In this document: one piece after another, positions 42,768 through 54,507 of the stretch
Layout: every line of letters starts with the position of its first letter
Numbering within the stretch: the stretch's first letter is position 1
Notes under the pieces: model-generated
What the model saw: the letters and a program-made list of their open reading frames with translations, nothing else
Databases searched by the model: none
Told to the model about the DNA's origin: nothing
Translations under genes and position numbers: made by a program
Origin: Campanula takesimana
Lineage: Eukaryota; Streptophyta; Magnoliopsida; Asterales; Campanulaceae
NCBI GenBank assembly: GCA_026119855.1
Contig: JAOWBW010000302.1
Location: 530,339-594,338 of the forward strand
Reading direction: 5' to 3'
Length of the DNA: 64,000 nucleotides

Positions 42768-44600
42768 AAAAAGATCCATATAGGACTTCTCCACCAAAAC
42801 CCTATCGGCAAAACCCTAGCCGCCCCATCCCACCATCTTCCGCCACCCACCTATAAAACCCTAGCGTCAAACCCTAGCCGCCCCACCCTATATCCACCAT
42901 CACCATATACTTCCGTCACCACCTTCAAAAGCTCACCCTCATCTCCTTCATAAACATCTTTGGCAAAACCCTACCAAGCCGAAACCCTAATACCGAACCC
43001 AACCTCTTGCGGCAAATCCTAGCCGCCTCACCCTATCACCACTTCACGACACACACTACCCCTACGCCAACCTCTCCATAAAACCTTCAAAACCACCTCT
43101 CCTCCATCAAACAAATACTCAAAAACTGCAGCAGATTAACCCAGAAAAACCACTTGCCGAGAGACCTGGAAATCCATATCGACACCACTAGGATCGAAGC
43201 CCTATCTCTTAGAAAAACCCAGGCGAAAAAATCACCCCGATCGGACCACAAACGAAGCGGGAATCGCCCTTTCAAAACTGCTGCGCTGAAACAACATGAC
43301 ATACGGGAATCTTCCCCTTTTTCACTGGTTATGTTTACGACAAACACCCTCCTTGTCAAAACCCTAGAGGCAAACCCTCCTAGCCTCACCCAAACATAAC
43401 CTCACCTCTAACCTCCGCTCCACCATGACAACCCACCACCATTCACCACCCTCGGTTAATCCCCCTTACTAGCCGAAACCCTTCTCTATTTTTTTTCATT
43501 CTCTCAAACTCTCGACAAAAACCCTCATGTCGACATACTCAAACTCGCCTTCATATACTTACACCCAAAATTGCCTCCCCCACTACCCCACCACCCCTTC
43601 CTCCATCATCCCCCCGGCAAAAACCCCTATGCCGAACCCGCCACCTTCGTGGCTAACCCTAGCCGACACACTCTCTCCCTCTAACAATAACCCCAGTCAT
43701 CCCAAAATCACCCTCAACATGTCCTTCCTAGTCATAACCAACCTCGGAAACAATCCTACTTGCCCCTCAAACCTGTGGCGATACCCTATGCCGAACCCCC
43801 ACCCTCACCCCTTCCTACTCATTACACCTTCCCCCTCCTCTCCACTTCTGCAACACCTTCTCCTCACCAACAACCAAGTCCGGTCGGACCACCCTTCTCA
43901 CCCGGTCGGATCTCCCACACCATTCCTCATCTTTTCTCCACTACCCTTCGGCCTCACTATGGCCTTGAGAACCCAACAACCCAAGCCGCCCACCCTTCTT
44001 TCCCCTCTCTTTGCATCCCAACTCAAGCAGACACCCAAAGTCGCAAAACCCTTCGCCGCACAACCCCCACGTCGTATATACTTACCCTACCGCACCCACA
44101 TCCTCTCTGCGTACCGCACAAACCTACCGCATCCCCTACCACACAACCTACCGCACCACCGTGGCAAAACCCTACTGCCGAATAACCTCAAGCCGACTTC
44201 TCAAGCCCAACAACCCTTTGTGGCATATTCCCAAGCCGCATCATCTTACCTCGACACCACTGCGCCTCCCACACTCGGCCAAACCAACCCCTACACCCGG
44301 CCGAACCACCTAACCCAAAACCCCCGTCTTTCTGACAAAAAACCACCAAAGGTACCACAACAACCCCGTCTTTGTGACGCAAAAACCCCACCCCGTCATG
44401 ACGACGTTAAATCATTTCACACGTGAGGGGTATAACCCCTAAAATGGTGACGACCAAGGTGATATCACGTGATCCAACATTTGCCAAACTCATCTCGGCA
44501 ACATCACACGCATCCGGAAACTCATCTACCTCAACTGCTTCATCACACCCGGTTCACCTCATGACTTTCCAAGATTGGACTTATCCAAGGATCGTCCATC
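42768..44600 (+). other. C-rich interior with a 299-codon open frame (43527-44426)
   Basis: The open frame begins MSTYSNSPSYTYTQ and is Pro/Thr/Ser/Asn-rich with no zinc knuckle, protease or other motif; alternative frames here are also long, because a C-rich, G-poor strand has few stops. I would not call it a gene. The telobox-like motif aaaccct(a) occurs a dozen or so times, mostly as 'caaaaccctagccgcc'. Confidence 0.5.
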
Positions 44601-44611
44601 TTGCGGGAGCG

Positions 44612-44854
44612 TATAAGGAATATTAATATATATTCCAAGTATATTTTGTAAATATCTTTTAGATATTAAACCTAGATATTGTATATATCAATTAGGAGAT
44701 TGTATCTTGTACAACAAGCTAGACTAGGACTCTAGAACTTTCTATGTAACCCTATAAATATGTAAGTAACCTATTGTTCATAATAAAATTGAGTCTTTCA
44801 TATTATTCTTCTCATGTATGAATTGACTTCGTCTAACCCTCTTAAATCCTAATA
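44612..44854 (+). repeat. 3' LTR of the non-autonomous element
   Basis: Differs from the 5' LTR by about three substitutions and a 4-bp insertion (atatgtAAGTaacc), so the insertion is recent. Confidence 0.85.
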
Positions 44855-44859
44855 TAATA

Positions 44860-45308
44860 ATGTTTTGTGTGTAAAAAAAAAGGAAAGTATTTGAGAAAAT
44901 ATATGGTTTAGCTAGTGTTTTGGGATATATTCATATTCAGAATTGATTGAATCATTTTTTATATGAACTAAAAGCTCAATTTGACATGAAACTATAAATA
45001 AAAACGTGTAGTTTCTGTTAGAATACACTATATTAGCTATAGAGATTAATTATGAGATATTTCTAGAGACATTTGTTGAGATGTTATAAGATTAAGTGAT
45101 TAGTTCATCACATAAAGATCAATTGTATATTGTATATATTTTTTTATTAGTTTGTATTTGAATTTGATTAATATTATCTTTAAATTGAAGAAAGAGGATA
45201 AAAAATCATGTGATTTTACTTGCATCACAACTCAAAAGAATAAACTCTATTAAAGACTTGAACAAATCATGTGATTCTAGTTCCATCACAACTCAAAAGA
45301 ATCAACTA
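44860..45308. other. Intergenic stretch, nothing recognised
   Basis: AT-rich. The phrase aatcatgtgatt…catcacaactcaaaagaat occurs twice (45207 and 45266), and a third time after the MITE at 45508. Confidence 0.45.
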
Positions 45309-45488
45309 CTCCCTCCGTACCAAAATGATCTTCACATTTGACTATTCAAATTTTTTAAGGATAGGAATACTTGCTTCACTAGACATATTGTGTTTATGAA
45401 CATTTAAGCCTAAATTGTAGAAATAAGAAAAACTTTTTGGGACAATGAAAAATGGCAAATGAGAAGATCATTTTGGGACGGAGGGAGT
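45309..45488. mobile_element. Stowaway MITE, subfamily A
   Basis: 180 bp; ends ctccctccgtaccaaaatga and atcattttgggacggagggag (last 13 bp shown by position 45476-45488). It sits inside a short tandem repeat of the host DNA. Confidence 0.85.
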
Positions 45489-46004
45489 ATATTAAAGACT
45501 TTAACAAATCATGTGATTCTACTTCCATCACTATTCAAAAGAGTGAACTCTATAGAAGACTTAACCAAAAAAAAATAGGACAATGTAAAAGTGAGAGGGA
45601 ATGGAAGAGTTCACAAGAACAATTCATTGTAGCCGTTAGTTAGGAATCTAGCTACAATTACACACTGTTATTTGCAAAATTTCCACTACATTATTCAAAG
45701 AAGATATATTATCGAGTCTTTTACTATTTACTATTGTTTGTACTTTTTCAAATGCACATTATAATTTTTGTTTTTCTTAGATATTTGACAACTTTATCAT
45801 AATTATGCAAGTACCTTGTTCAACCTACATTATAATTATCTTTATTTTAAATATTCAATTAATTTCAAAAGTAATTTCATTTATCGAATCAAAATTTATA
45901 ATGGATTATGCTTTGCTTGCTTTAACAACGTTGAAACTAAATAAATAATGATCATTTCTTTAATATTCCCTCTCTTCCTTTTTTTTATACTGCCCCCATT
46001 TTTT
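45489..46004. other. Intergenic stretch, nothing recognised
   Basis: AT-rich. No gene or repeat boundary. Confidence 0.4.
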
Positions 46005-46140
46005 TTTATGAAGGTCGACCTAGCAAGTTTTAGTGTTGAGAGGAATACTATTTTGTTTTTGATAATTGGAAGAAGAGAATTGAACTCTTGACTACCGTGT
46101 AAATGACAAGTGCTTATGTCGTGTGAGCTATAACTCATTT
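46005..46140 (-). repeat. tRNA-derived SINE
   Basis: On the minus strand, A box TAGCTCACACG and B box GTTCAATTC match pol III consensus at tRNA-like spacing (within gagttatagctcacacgaca and gtcaagagttcaattctc), followed by about 70 bp of body and an A-rich tail (plus-strand T-run at 46006). The arms do not form a functional tRNA. Target duplication not resolved. Confidence 0.5.
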
Positions 46141-47690
46141 ACAGAAGCTGAGTACTTTAAAAAATTATTTCATATACTCATATGATCTTAATCGTTTTAT
46201 TATATAAATGGCAGTAAATGTGAATAAAAATACAATCTTATTTCGTAAGGGACATAGTAATTAATTGCTTCTGGTTTAAGCTAGTGGCTTACAGTACTGT
46301 GTAAAAAGATACTAATATCCATGGAATTTTCTTTTGGAAAGTAATTAGATGATGAGGATGAATGCAATCCACTTTTTAATTATCCACAATTACCTCAATC
46401 ACCCCTTCTTCTTGCCAATTGATTATGCACTAACACTGATTTCAACTTTATATGGTGGATAATTACGTTTTTGCCCTTTTTGGAGAGGTGGAGACCTCAA
46501 TTGATTAAGTCAAAAATCATGATTAAAGACGAATAATTGCAATTTATAGCATGGTTGTTTGGTCCAATTTAACTTCTTTTGTTTGAGACCTTAATGACAA
46601 TTCCAATTGATTTGTTAGTTTGTTACACAGAATTGATGTTTTTGAGCATTAAATTAAAACACATGTCTTTATCAACATATTTAAATTTTATAGGAATAAG
46701 AAATTATTCTTTAAACTTTGAGCTGATTTTCTTCTCATTTGTGTTTGATAATATTTCATTCAATTAGTAATAAATATCGCACTTGTCAATATTCTTAAGA
46801 AAATTTATATATTTATTTTAAAAATGCTTGTATCAAAGTAAAACTGAATTAATAATATTTTTATTTAAAACAAAAAATTTGATTAAGTATAAATAAAAAT
46901 AAAAATGTGACATTTACTGTTGAATAATCATATAATTAAAGTAGGAGAGTTCTCTAGAGTAAAGTAATTAGATTTAAAATTGGACATTTTAATTGAATAA
47001 AAGTAGAACACAGAGAAAAGAATGATTAACCGATTTTGTTATTAGATTCATTTAATAATGGATAATTTTGATTAGTGGACCTCTTTAGAGATCCTTTTGT
47101 GCAACTTGATGGATATGTAATGGTGCCTGCCTCATTTGGCCTTATATAATATACTAATTTCAGTGGCATGCAACCCCTTCCCCACCTTTTTTTTTTTTTT
47201 TTTTTTACTGAATTGTAATTTAAAAAGATGTATTAATAAAACAATTTTTGTCTTTCACATAAATGTCCAAATCTCTCTTTCTCTCTCTCTCTATATATAT
47301 ATAAATAATAAAAGAGAGCCTAATATCAATCACACAGTGCCAGGTAGAAGTTCACATGTAATCATCTAATAAAGTGTATAGGAGTGAAAACCTATGTTTA
47401 AATTGTACAATTTTGTAAATAAGTTAAATAAAATTTAAATAATAAATTAAATCCAATCTGAAGGACAAATTTGAGTTTGGTGATATTTCTTGGTATATCT
47501 TGTTTAGTAAAACATTGTGGTTCATATGGAATGGAAGGACATAAACAAGGAGGTGATACAAAAAAATATGTAGCAATGGCTAATGTACTCAATGCAACAG
47601 CATGCATTTTGCAAGGGAAGTTCAAAGCTCTTTCTTTTTAGGTAGCCATTCCACAACCAAAGAACTTAGGCTAATTTCATGGCTTCCCCG
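46141..47690. other. Intergenic stretch, no supported gene
   Basis: AT-rich with a T-run at 47186-47206 and a (CT)n/(TA)n tract at 47275-47304. Short open frames have no motifs. Confidence 0.4.
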
Positions 47691-48180
47691 GCAGGTGTTA
47701 CTAAACTCAGATACGGATGCTAGCATCAAATATTGTGGCAGAAAATGTGGATTTGGAGGAGTATTTCGCACCAGATATGGAGATTGGCTGGGAAGTTACT
47801 ATGAAAGATTGAACACATGCCCTATCTTTGAAGCCAAACTCCAACAATATTAGTTGGACTAGAAATCCTCAAGAGTATAGGCAAAGGAAATGTCATGATT
47901 GAAACAGACTCCCTCGCAGCAGTCAAGCTAGTTCAAGACCCCACAAGAGAGAATCACCCTCATGCTGCGCTTATGAATGACATTCGTGCATTACTCCGAG
48001 CTGCCTGCTTCATTCAACACACACTTCGTGAGGAAACTTTTGTGCCGATTATCTTGCCAACATGGGGGCTGATCAAGGCCATCGTACAAATGGTGTCTCC
48101 AAATGAAGAACTCAAGGAGCTGTTTGTGGCTCACCACATGAGGGTCACCACACCTAGAATCTAGTTTGTTGTTGTTGTTT
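47691..48180 (+). pseudogene. LINE RNase H domain fragment
   Basis: A plus-strand remnant of the RNase H-like domain of a plant non-LTR element: LNSDTDASIKY…GFGGVFRTRYGDWLGSYY, FEAKLQ, then IETDSLAAVKLV and a degenerate 'H..REANFCADYLA' region. The Asp of 'NSDTDAS', the Glu of 'FEAKL' and the Asp of 'ETDS' fit the catalytic triad, but the frame is broken at a stop near 47851 and by a shift near 48030. Only the end of the element is left and reverse transcriptase is absent. Confidence 0.65.
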
Positions 48181-48404
48181 TTTCCTTCTAACCAAGAGAA
48201 AAAAAAGTAGTCAAATTAGGTGATTAAGATCTCAAAGCTCTTCCTGTAAAAATAAAAAATAAAAAAAAGATCTTGAAGCTCTTTGGTTTAAAAAATAAAT
48301 AAGATCTAGGTAATATTTGTAATTAGATTTAATATTTGAAATGTTGTAATTAATTTTAGAAGTAGTTATATCATACTCTCTTAATCTCCCATAATATATT
48401 TCGC
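48181..48404. other. Possible LINE 3' end and spacer
   Basis: gttgttgttgttttttcc and A-rich tracts may be the 3' UTR and tail region of the LINE fragment. No duplication found. Confidence 0.3.
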
Positions 48405-48533
48405 ACTTCTAATAATAATGATTATAGTTAACTACTACAGTATATAGTAACTAATACTTATAATAGTAATAGTTACTATAATAGGTAACTACAACAGTTA
48501 ACTATTAATAGTTAACTACAATAGTTAACTATT

Positions 48534-48600
48534 ACTCCTTACGTCCCAGATTAAGAGTCCTACTTTCTATTTTGGTATACATCCCAGAGTTGCATTTGGT
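48534..48600. mobile_element. Truncated Stowaway MITE
   Basis: ctccttacgtcccagattaa…ggtatacatcccagagt matches the first 65 bp of the complete MITE at 49201, then stops. Confidence 0.65.
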
Positions 48601-49200
48601 GTTGCCACATCATTACCATTCTTATAAATAAGAGAATTTTCAAATTCTTTTTCTTAGCTAATAGTATTAGCTAATAGTATTAGTTACTATATAGGGTAAC
48701 TATTATAGTTAACTAATATAGTAACTAATAGTTATAATAGTAATAGTTACTATAATAGGTAACTATTATAGTTAACTACTATAGTAACTAATACTTATAA
48801 TAGTAATAGTTACTATAATAGGTAACTATTATAGTAATTAGTACTTATAATAGGTAACTATTATAGTTAACTACTAAAGTAACTAATACTTATAATATAA
48901 TAGTAAAAAAGTAACTAATACTTATAATAGTAATAGTTACTATAATAGGTAACTATTATAGATAACTACTATAGTAACTAATACTTATAATAGTAATAGT
49001 TACTATAATAAGTAACTATTATAGTTAACTACTATATAGTAACTAATACTTATAATAGTAATAGTTACTATTATAATAGGTAACTACAACAGTTAACTAT
49101 TAGTAGTTAACTATAATAGTTAACTAACTATTAATAGTTAACTATAATAGTTAACTATAATAGTTAACTATTAATAGTTAACTACAATAGTTAACTATTA

Positions 49201-49472
49201 CTCCCTACGTCCCAGATTAAAAGTCCTACTTTCTATTTTGGTATACATCCCAGAGTAAATGTCTTTTTCCAAAAAATAGCAAAAAATATTTACTATTCAT
49301 CTCACTCATTCTCTCTCTTACTTTACTTTTATACTCACAAAACCAATCAACTTATTATTCTATCCCACTCATTCTCTTTCCTAATTTACTTTTACACTCA
49401 CAACACTTACTTTCATCATTTCTTAATCCCCGTGCAAATGAGAGGTAGGACTCTTACTCGGGACAGAGGGAG
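49201..49472. mobile_element. Stowaway MITE, subfamily D
   Basis: 272 bp; ends ctccctacgtcccagattaa and cgggacagagggag, TA flanks. Confidence 0.85.
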
Positions 49473-49640
49473 TAATATTTAACTATTTTAACTAACTAAT
49501 ACTATTAATAGTATTAGTTAATTATAATAGTTAAATATAATTGTTAACTATAATAGTTATTATATAAGTTAATTATTATTATTAATAGTATTAGTTAATC
49601 ATAATTGTTATAATATATGTTAACTATTACTATTAATACC

Positions 49641-50490
49641 ATTAAGTTTTTTGAAATATTCATACAACAAACTCAAATGTACTTCTAAATTAATTAAAAA
49701 ACTAATTTATTACAACTATGTACAACTAAAGCTATGAAAATGTTTTGATTAATTTAAAATATACATATATTTTTAAATAAAATTATTATGTTAATTTATC
49801 AATTAAAAACATCAAAAAAGAAAAATACAAAAAACATTACCGGAATAGATTCCCGTGCAGAGCACGTGTTACCTACTAGTTTTTATAATGACAGAATCTT
49901 ACCCTTGTGAATCAGCTAATTAGTCAGATTATTAATCTTGATCTTAATGAATGAATTAGTCGGTGGGATTAATAGCAGCCAAGTGAAGCCAAAACGTGAG
50001 TTAGAATGTCTTAATCATACCAAGACAAGGATTTAAAACATTCTCACTTTGCAACAAAAATTTGACTAATACAAGTGGAGGTAAAATTAATCAATATATT
50101 AATTATGTCACAAGTGATGATAAAATTATCTAACCCAAACATTTCAACTAGACCGACAGCAAACGTAACATCATAATTGGGTAAATAAAAAACGACTTTC
50201 TATTTGCGTAATTATTTTAACCAAAATATATTTATTTATTTATTTATTTGAAACCTAACCAAATATATTCATAACTTATAATGAAAATGAATGGGTAACA
50301 AACCATGCCCGCTTTTAAAAATTGACACTAAATTTAAATTCGAGATAAAAATTCAGCAAAATAACTATTATAATTGTGACGGAATGAGTAGTAGTTTTTA
50401 CTTAAAAATAACATTCGTTCATAATTTTAGACAAAACGGGCACTATTTTTTTTTTTTATAAAATTATTACCGATGAGTTTAGAAGAATGT
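49641..50490. other. Intergenic stretch, nothing recognised
   Basis: AT-rich, including a short (attt)n tract at 50227-50250. No gene. Confidence 0.4.
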
Positions 50491-50493
50491 TTA

Positions 50494-51102
50494 GAGCTTC
50501 CCCAATGATACGCTAAAACTCAATACATAGCGCAAAAAGGAGTCCAACCGTGCGCTAATCACGACTTCAAAATAGCGCAAGACGAATAATTGCGTCAAAC
50601 ATAACGCGAGCTGGAGAGCTGCGCTATCCATTATCCTCTATTTTTTTTTTTTTTTTTTTGTGTTTGTATATATCTATAAGGTTTTCCAAGTAAGTATGCA
50701 GCTTGTACAAATAAAATATTAAAAAGATAATTACTATCGTCGTTTAAAGATAAAGCTTTATGTATTTTTTTATAATATTTTTTTTAAAAAACATTTATTT
50801 TGAGACAGAAGTTAATGAATTATTTAATTTATGATAAAATAAACTAATTAATTATAACTTTTATTTAAAATGCAAATAATGCACTTATCACTTTTCTTAA
50901 TGTCTGAATTATAAATAATAATATATCAATTAATAGAAAACATATTAAATAAAATGAAATAATAAAGTATATTCTAAGAATATGCTTTTTTGATGCAAGA
51001 TTTGAAGTATGATGGTTGGACATGATGATAGATATTTAGTGCAAAACTTGCACCATTTTAGAAGGATAGTGCAATTTTCACACCAAACCATTGGAGATGG
51101 TC
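50494..51102. mobile_element. PIF/Harbinger-like MITE (609 bp)
   Basis: Ends GAGCTTCCCCAATG and, inverted, GACCATCTCCAATG; TTA flanks (50491-50493 and 51103-51105). Subterminal cacgacttcaaaatagcgca and related phrases; no transposase. Confidence 0.6.
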
Positions 51103-51214
51103 TTAGTGTTGAAGATTTTGGCAGGGACTTCTCTCTCTCCTTTTTTTTTTTAATTACTTTTTTGTTTCCAAGGATAGTTTCAAATCAGATAAACTGTGGC
51201 GATAAATTTGAAAG

Positions 51215-52684
51215 GGGTTAATTGCAATTTGGCTACCTGAGGTTTACAAAATTCTGCAATCGGTTACTAAATTTGTCAAAGTTGCGATTGTGTTCCTGAG
51301 TTTGCTGAACCGAAGCAATCAGGTGTAAAAATCGTTAGTCAGTTAAGAAACTAACAAAATGGACATCATGTGCCACACATGTGAGTTTTAATGAGGGTAA
51401 ATATGTCATTTCCAGTCAAAAAGAATTCTCACTTGCTATTATTTTAGTTTCAAGTGTTAAAAAACATAGATTAAGGGTCCAAATGTAAATATTTTTTCAT
51501 CTTCAACCTCTAGCCTTATCCCCCCACCATTTTCTCCACCACCCAAAACCACCACCATCATCCCACCGCCACCACCACCATCGGGACCATCATGCCACCA
51601 CCGTCATCATCTAACCATCTCCCTCGGTCTCCACCCCCACCCCTCATCGCCAAACTCACACACTGTGAAATCCGCCATTAAAATCCCCAAAATCAAACAC
51701 CCTTTTCAAAACTTGTCCCCCTTAAACCCTCTCCAGATTTTTTGAAAATTAGATAATTAATAAATATGTTTATTTTTTGAAATCACATAGTACTCTGTGT
51801 CTCATCTTTTCCGGCTCAGATTTTCTGCAAACCCACTTCGTCTTCTTTTCCAAATCCAGTTCATCATCAAGTTATATAAAAAAAACTGCAAAATCTCCCA
51901 CGAATTTGACACAAATATAAAAGGGGCATCCACATTATTCAAACCCAGTAGAATAGAGAAATATATACCGGATTTATATGATTGGAGGAGGGAAAAGGGG
52001 AGCAACAACATCTGGGCATATAGAGATGTTGGATCTGTGAGCAAGAGAAAGAGAGAGACAGCCGAACTGGGTTTGCAGAGCTCCGGCAAAATTCAAGATC
52101 GGCGGCGAATTTAGATCGGCGAATTGAGAGCTTGAACAATCGATCTTCTCCTTCTCATCAAAAGGAGAACCAACTCAAAGTGAAACAAGACATAGTGAGT
52201 CAGATTGGCGGCGAATTCAGAGCTCCGGCAAAAATTTAAGCCGAGATGGTGATGAAAATGAAGAAAACAATAGAAATTGTTTTTTTTTCTTTTCTCCAGA
52301 TGAAAAGATTCCAAAAGTACTGCTTGCTAGCACAAGCCATAATTTATCTCAAAATAATGAGGTAAGATAGTTTGTATGTATATGTTATGTATATATATAA
52401 ATATGTATAAATGTTTTAATGGATAATGAACCCTAATGCAAATGACTGGTAGAAGACAAAGAAGGGTTGGGGATTTTTGGTTGAGAAAAGACATTTTTGA
52501 CCTCAGTAAAATGTCACGTGTTTGGCACATGTGACGACTTTGTTACAATTTTAACAAGTTAACGGATTTTACATCTGATTGCTCCGGTTCAACAAATTCA
52601 GGAACCCAAATCGCAACTTTGACAAATTTAGTAACCGATTGCAGAATTTGGTAAAACTCAGGTAACCAAATTGCAATTAACCCG
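51215..52684. mobile_element. Non-autonomous MULE with about 180-bp inverted repeats
   Basis: Left end GGGTTAATTGCAATTTGGCT and its inverse at the right (caaattgcaattaacccg) continue as a good inverted repeat for about 180 bp on each side (to about 51390 and from about 52505). The 9-bp duplication ATTTGAAAG (51206-51214 and 52685-52693) is perfect. This is the Mutator-like pattern. The interior lacks transposase. It has a CCACC-rich stretch (51535-51650) and a partly repeated segment (ggcggcgaattcagagctccggcaaa and relatives at 52065-52115 and 52205-52235). Confidence 0.85.
51480..52320. other. Interior of the MULE, possibly captured DNA
   Basis: It is richer in G+C than the flanks. Overlapping open frames of 95-105 codons (51797-52114 plus, 51802-52089 minus) have no motif I recognise. 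It may be a gene fragment captured as in Pack-MULEs, but I cannot name a parent. Confidence 0.3.
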
Positions 52685-52774
52685 ATTTGAAAGTGATGGC
52701 CTATAAAAGTGCACTTCTCACTGGGGAGGTACTTTGACTTTCCCCATCTCAAATTAGCCCCAAATGATTTTTCT

Positions 52775-53025
52775 ATTTTCTCCCTCCTAATGTTGTTATC
52801 ACTTTTCTTATTGTTATTATGAATATATTTTAAATAGTATTTTTAAATTAATTTGATTATCATAATGAAAATTTAAAACTCAATATTGATATTATTGGCG
52901 ATGGTTTATCAGTAACAAGTTTTAAATTTTCATTAAGATAATTAGGTTAACCTAATATTATTGCTCAAACTTCGTTCGTGATAACGGCGAAAAAAAGTGG
53001 GGACAACATTTTGGGACATAAGGAG
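52775..53025. mobile_element. Stowaway-like MITE
   Basis: About 250 bp, from ttctccctcctaatgttg to ttttgggacataaggag. The interior is palindromic around aacaagttttaaattttcat, like the copy in CHIP intron 6. Confidence 0.6.
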
Positions 53026-53220
53026 TAATATTTTTCGTTATTTCAAAATGTTATTTCATTTTTTTTAATTTATGCTTAAAAGTATATAAATAAAACATAA
53101 GTAGTGAAGAAAATATTTATATTTTTAAAATATTTGAATAATTAAATGGAAAAATCATTTTGAGACGGATGAGTATTTCACATGCCTTGTAGGAGTTGTT
53201 TGTTTGTAATTGTAATAGAC
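53026..53220. other. Short spacer with a MITE remnant
   Basis: Ends in aaatcattttgagacggatgagta (53150-53175), probably the right end of an old Stowaway copy. Confidence 0.35.
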
Positions 53221-53228
53221 CTGTACAT

Positions 53229-54146
53229 TAGGGGTGGAAATGGTTCAGCTCAAACCGCGGTTCGGAGCCGAGCCGAGCAAACCGCGCGGTTTAGCTTGGT
53301 TTTAAACTTTTGTGGTTCAGCTCGGTTTCGAAATTTGGTAAACCGTGTGGTTCGGTTCGGCTCACGGTTTGACCCTTCAAGCCGAACCGAGCCAAACCGA
53401 GCCAAACCGTTTTGAGCTAAACCACGAGCTGAACCGTTGAGCTGAACCGTAGAGCCGAGTCACCAAACGAGCTAGCTGAACCAGTGAGCCATATTATACA
53501 CCATTGATTAAGTTTAATGATTTGATCTCAACCGTTAGATTTATAAAACCCTAATACCCTTCTTATCCGCCGCTATAGTCGTGAATCGATCAGTTGGAAA
53601 AATTTGGAAATTCTCCTCGTCTCCTTCACGGCTTCACCCACGACTCCATCCTCCCGGCCGACTCCATCCCTCCGCCGATTCCATCCCTCCGGCCGACATC
53701 CTTCCTGGCTTCCTCCATCTCACGAAGATGACCTCTTGCTCAAAAATTCAATTGAGGTACACACATATTTCACTCCTAATTCTCACTTCTCTTCGTATCT
53801 AATGCTTTATTGCTCTTCATTTCCGTTCATGGTTTCGTCATTCTGTGTTCTATGTCCTCCAATTCGTTTGATTTTTTTTACTTTGCTGTAATCGCTCAAT
53901 TGCTACATACAGTCCGATCGTTTAACCTGGATTTTTTGTGGTTCAAACCGCGGTTTAAGCCACGGTTTAAACCGCGAAATCAGACCGTGGTTCAAACCGA
54001 GCCGAGCCGAACCGTGATGGTTTAGCTCAGCTCGGCTTGGACTATTTTGTGGTTCAGCTCGGTTTGGGATTTCTCCAAACCGATGTATAGCGGTTTGGCT
54101 CCTAAATTGCCCCAAACCGAGCTAAGCCGAACCATTTCCACCCCTA
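53229..54146. mobile_element. hAT-like element with dense subterminal repeats
   Basis: Ends TAGGGGTGGAAATGGTTC and, inverted, TAGGGGTGGAAATGGTTCGG. Perfect 8-bp target duplication CTGTACAT (53221-53228 and 54147-54154). About 230 bp at each end are filled with aaccgagc, gagctgaacc and related 6-12-bp motifs in both orientations, probably transposase-binding sites. The middle (53560-53880) is different DNA without a recognised gene. Confidence 0.85.
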
Positions 54147-54154
54147 CTGTACAT

Positions 54155-54498
54155 ATTTATAATTGACTAAACAATTGATCAGAATTTTTTTTCCAAGTAC
54201 TAAACTCCTGAAAAAATAGTACTGACAGGTGGAATACCATATGCTATCTTTTAAGACAGCTTTGATAGTCTCCTCCAAATTGGAAAAAATAGGTGTTTCT
54301 TTTTATTTAAATAATAAAATAAAAATAAAGTGCTTTAAATTCATTTATAGTATTTATTTAACACTTATATTGTCGGCGGTGATTATTCCATACATATTTT
54401 AGAGTATATATTATGCATTTATTGAATAGTGTATAATGGATCATTAACAGTCTCTGCGTGGAATATGAAAAAGAAACATATTTTAAAGTTGAATATCT
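54155..54498. other. Intergenic spacer
   Basis: AT-rich. Nothing recognised. Confidence 0.4.
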
Positions 54499-54507
54499 TA
54501 CGTCTAT

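Larger units (their letters stand above)
42517..44854 (+). mobile_element. Small non-autonomous copia-like LTR element
   Basis: LTRs at 42517-42755 (239 bp) and 44612-44854 (243 bp) are almost identical; the right one has one extra 'aagt'. The 5-bp target duplication TAATA (42512-42516 and 44855-44859) is perfect. The 5' LTR is followed by tgttatcagagc, a primer-binding site for initiator Met-tRNA with one change; the 3' LTR is preceded by the purine-rich ttgcgggagcg. The 1.86-kb interior has no gag, protease, integrase, reverse transcriptase or RNase H. It is C-rich and G-poor on the plus strand and full of aaaccctagccg phrases. It must move with enzymes from another element. Confidence 0.88.
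48405..49640. repeat. Self-complementary AT minisatellite
   Basis: Dense repeats built from actaatacttataatagtaa and tagttactataataggtaac, with variants of ttaactatt/aatagttaa; about 60-bp higher-order units recur from 48660 to 49090. Nearly every segment is its own inverse, so it can form cruciforms. A Stowaway MITE (49201-49472) and a fragment of one (48534-48600) lie inside it. Confidence 0.85.

Noticed and set aside
42797..43040. Interstitial telomere repeats
   Set aside because: The aaaccctag phrases are irregularly spaced and joined to ccgcc, not tandem TTTAGGG arrays.
43527..44426. 299-codon open frame as a protein gene
   Set aside because: It lies in a C-rich, G-poor stretch where several frames are open at once, has no domain and sits inside an LTR element.
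46065..46140. A functional tRNA gene
   Set aside because: Pol III boxes are present but the cloverleaf cannot be formed and an A-rich SINE tail follows.
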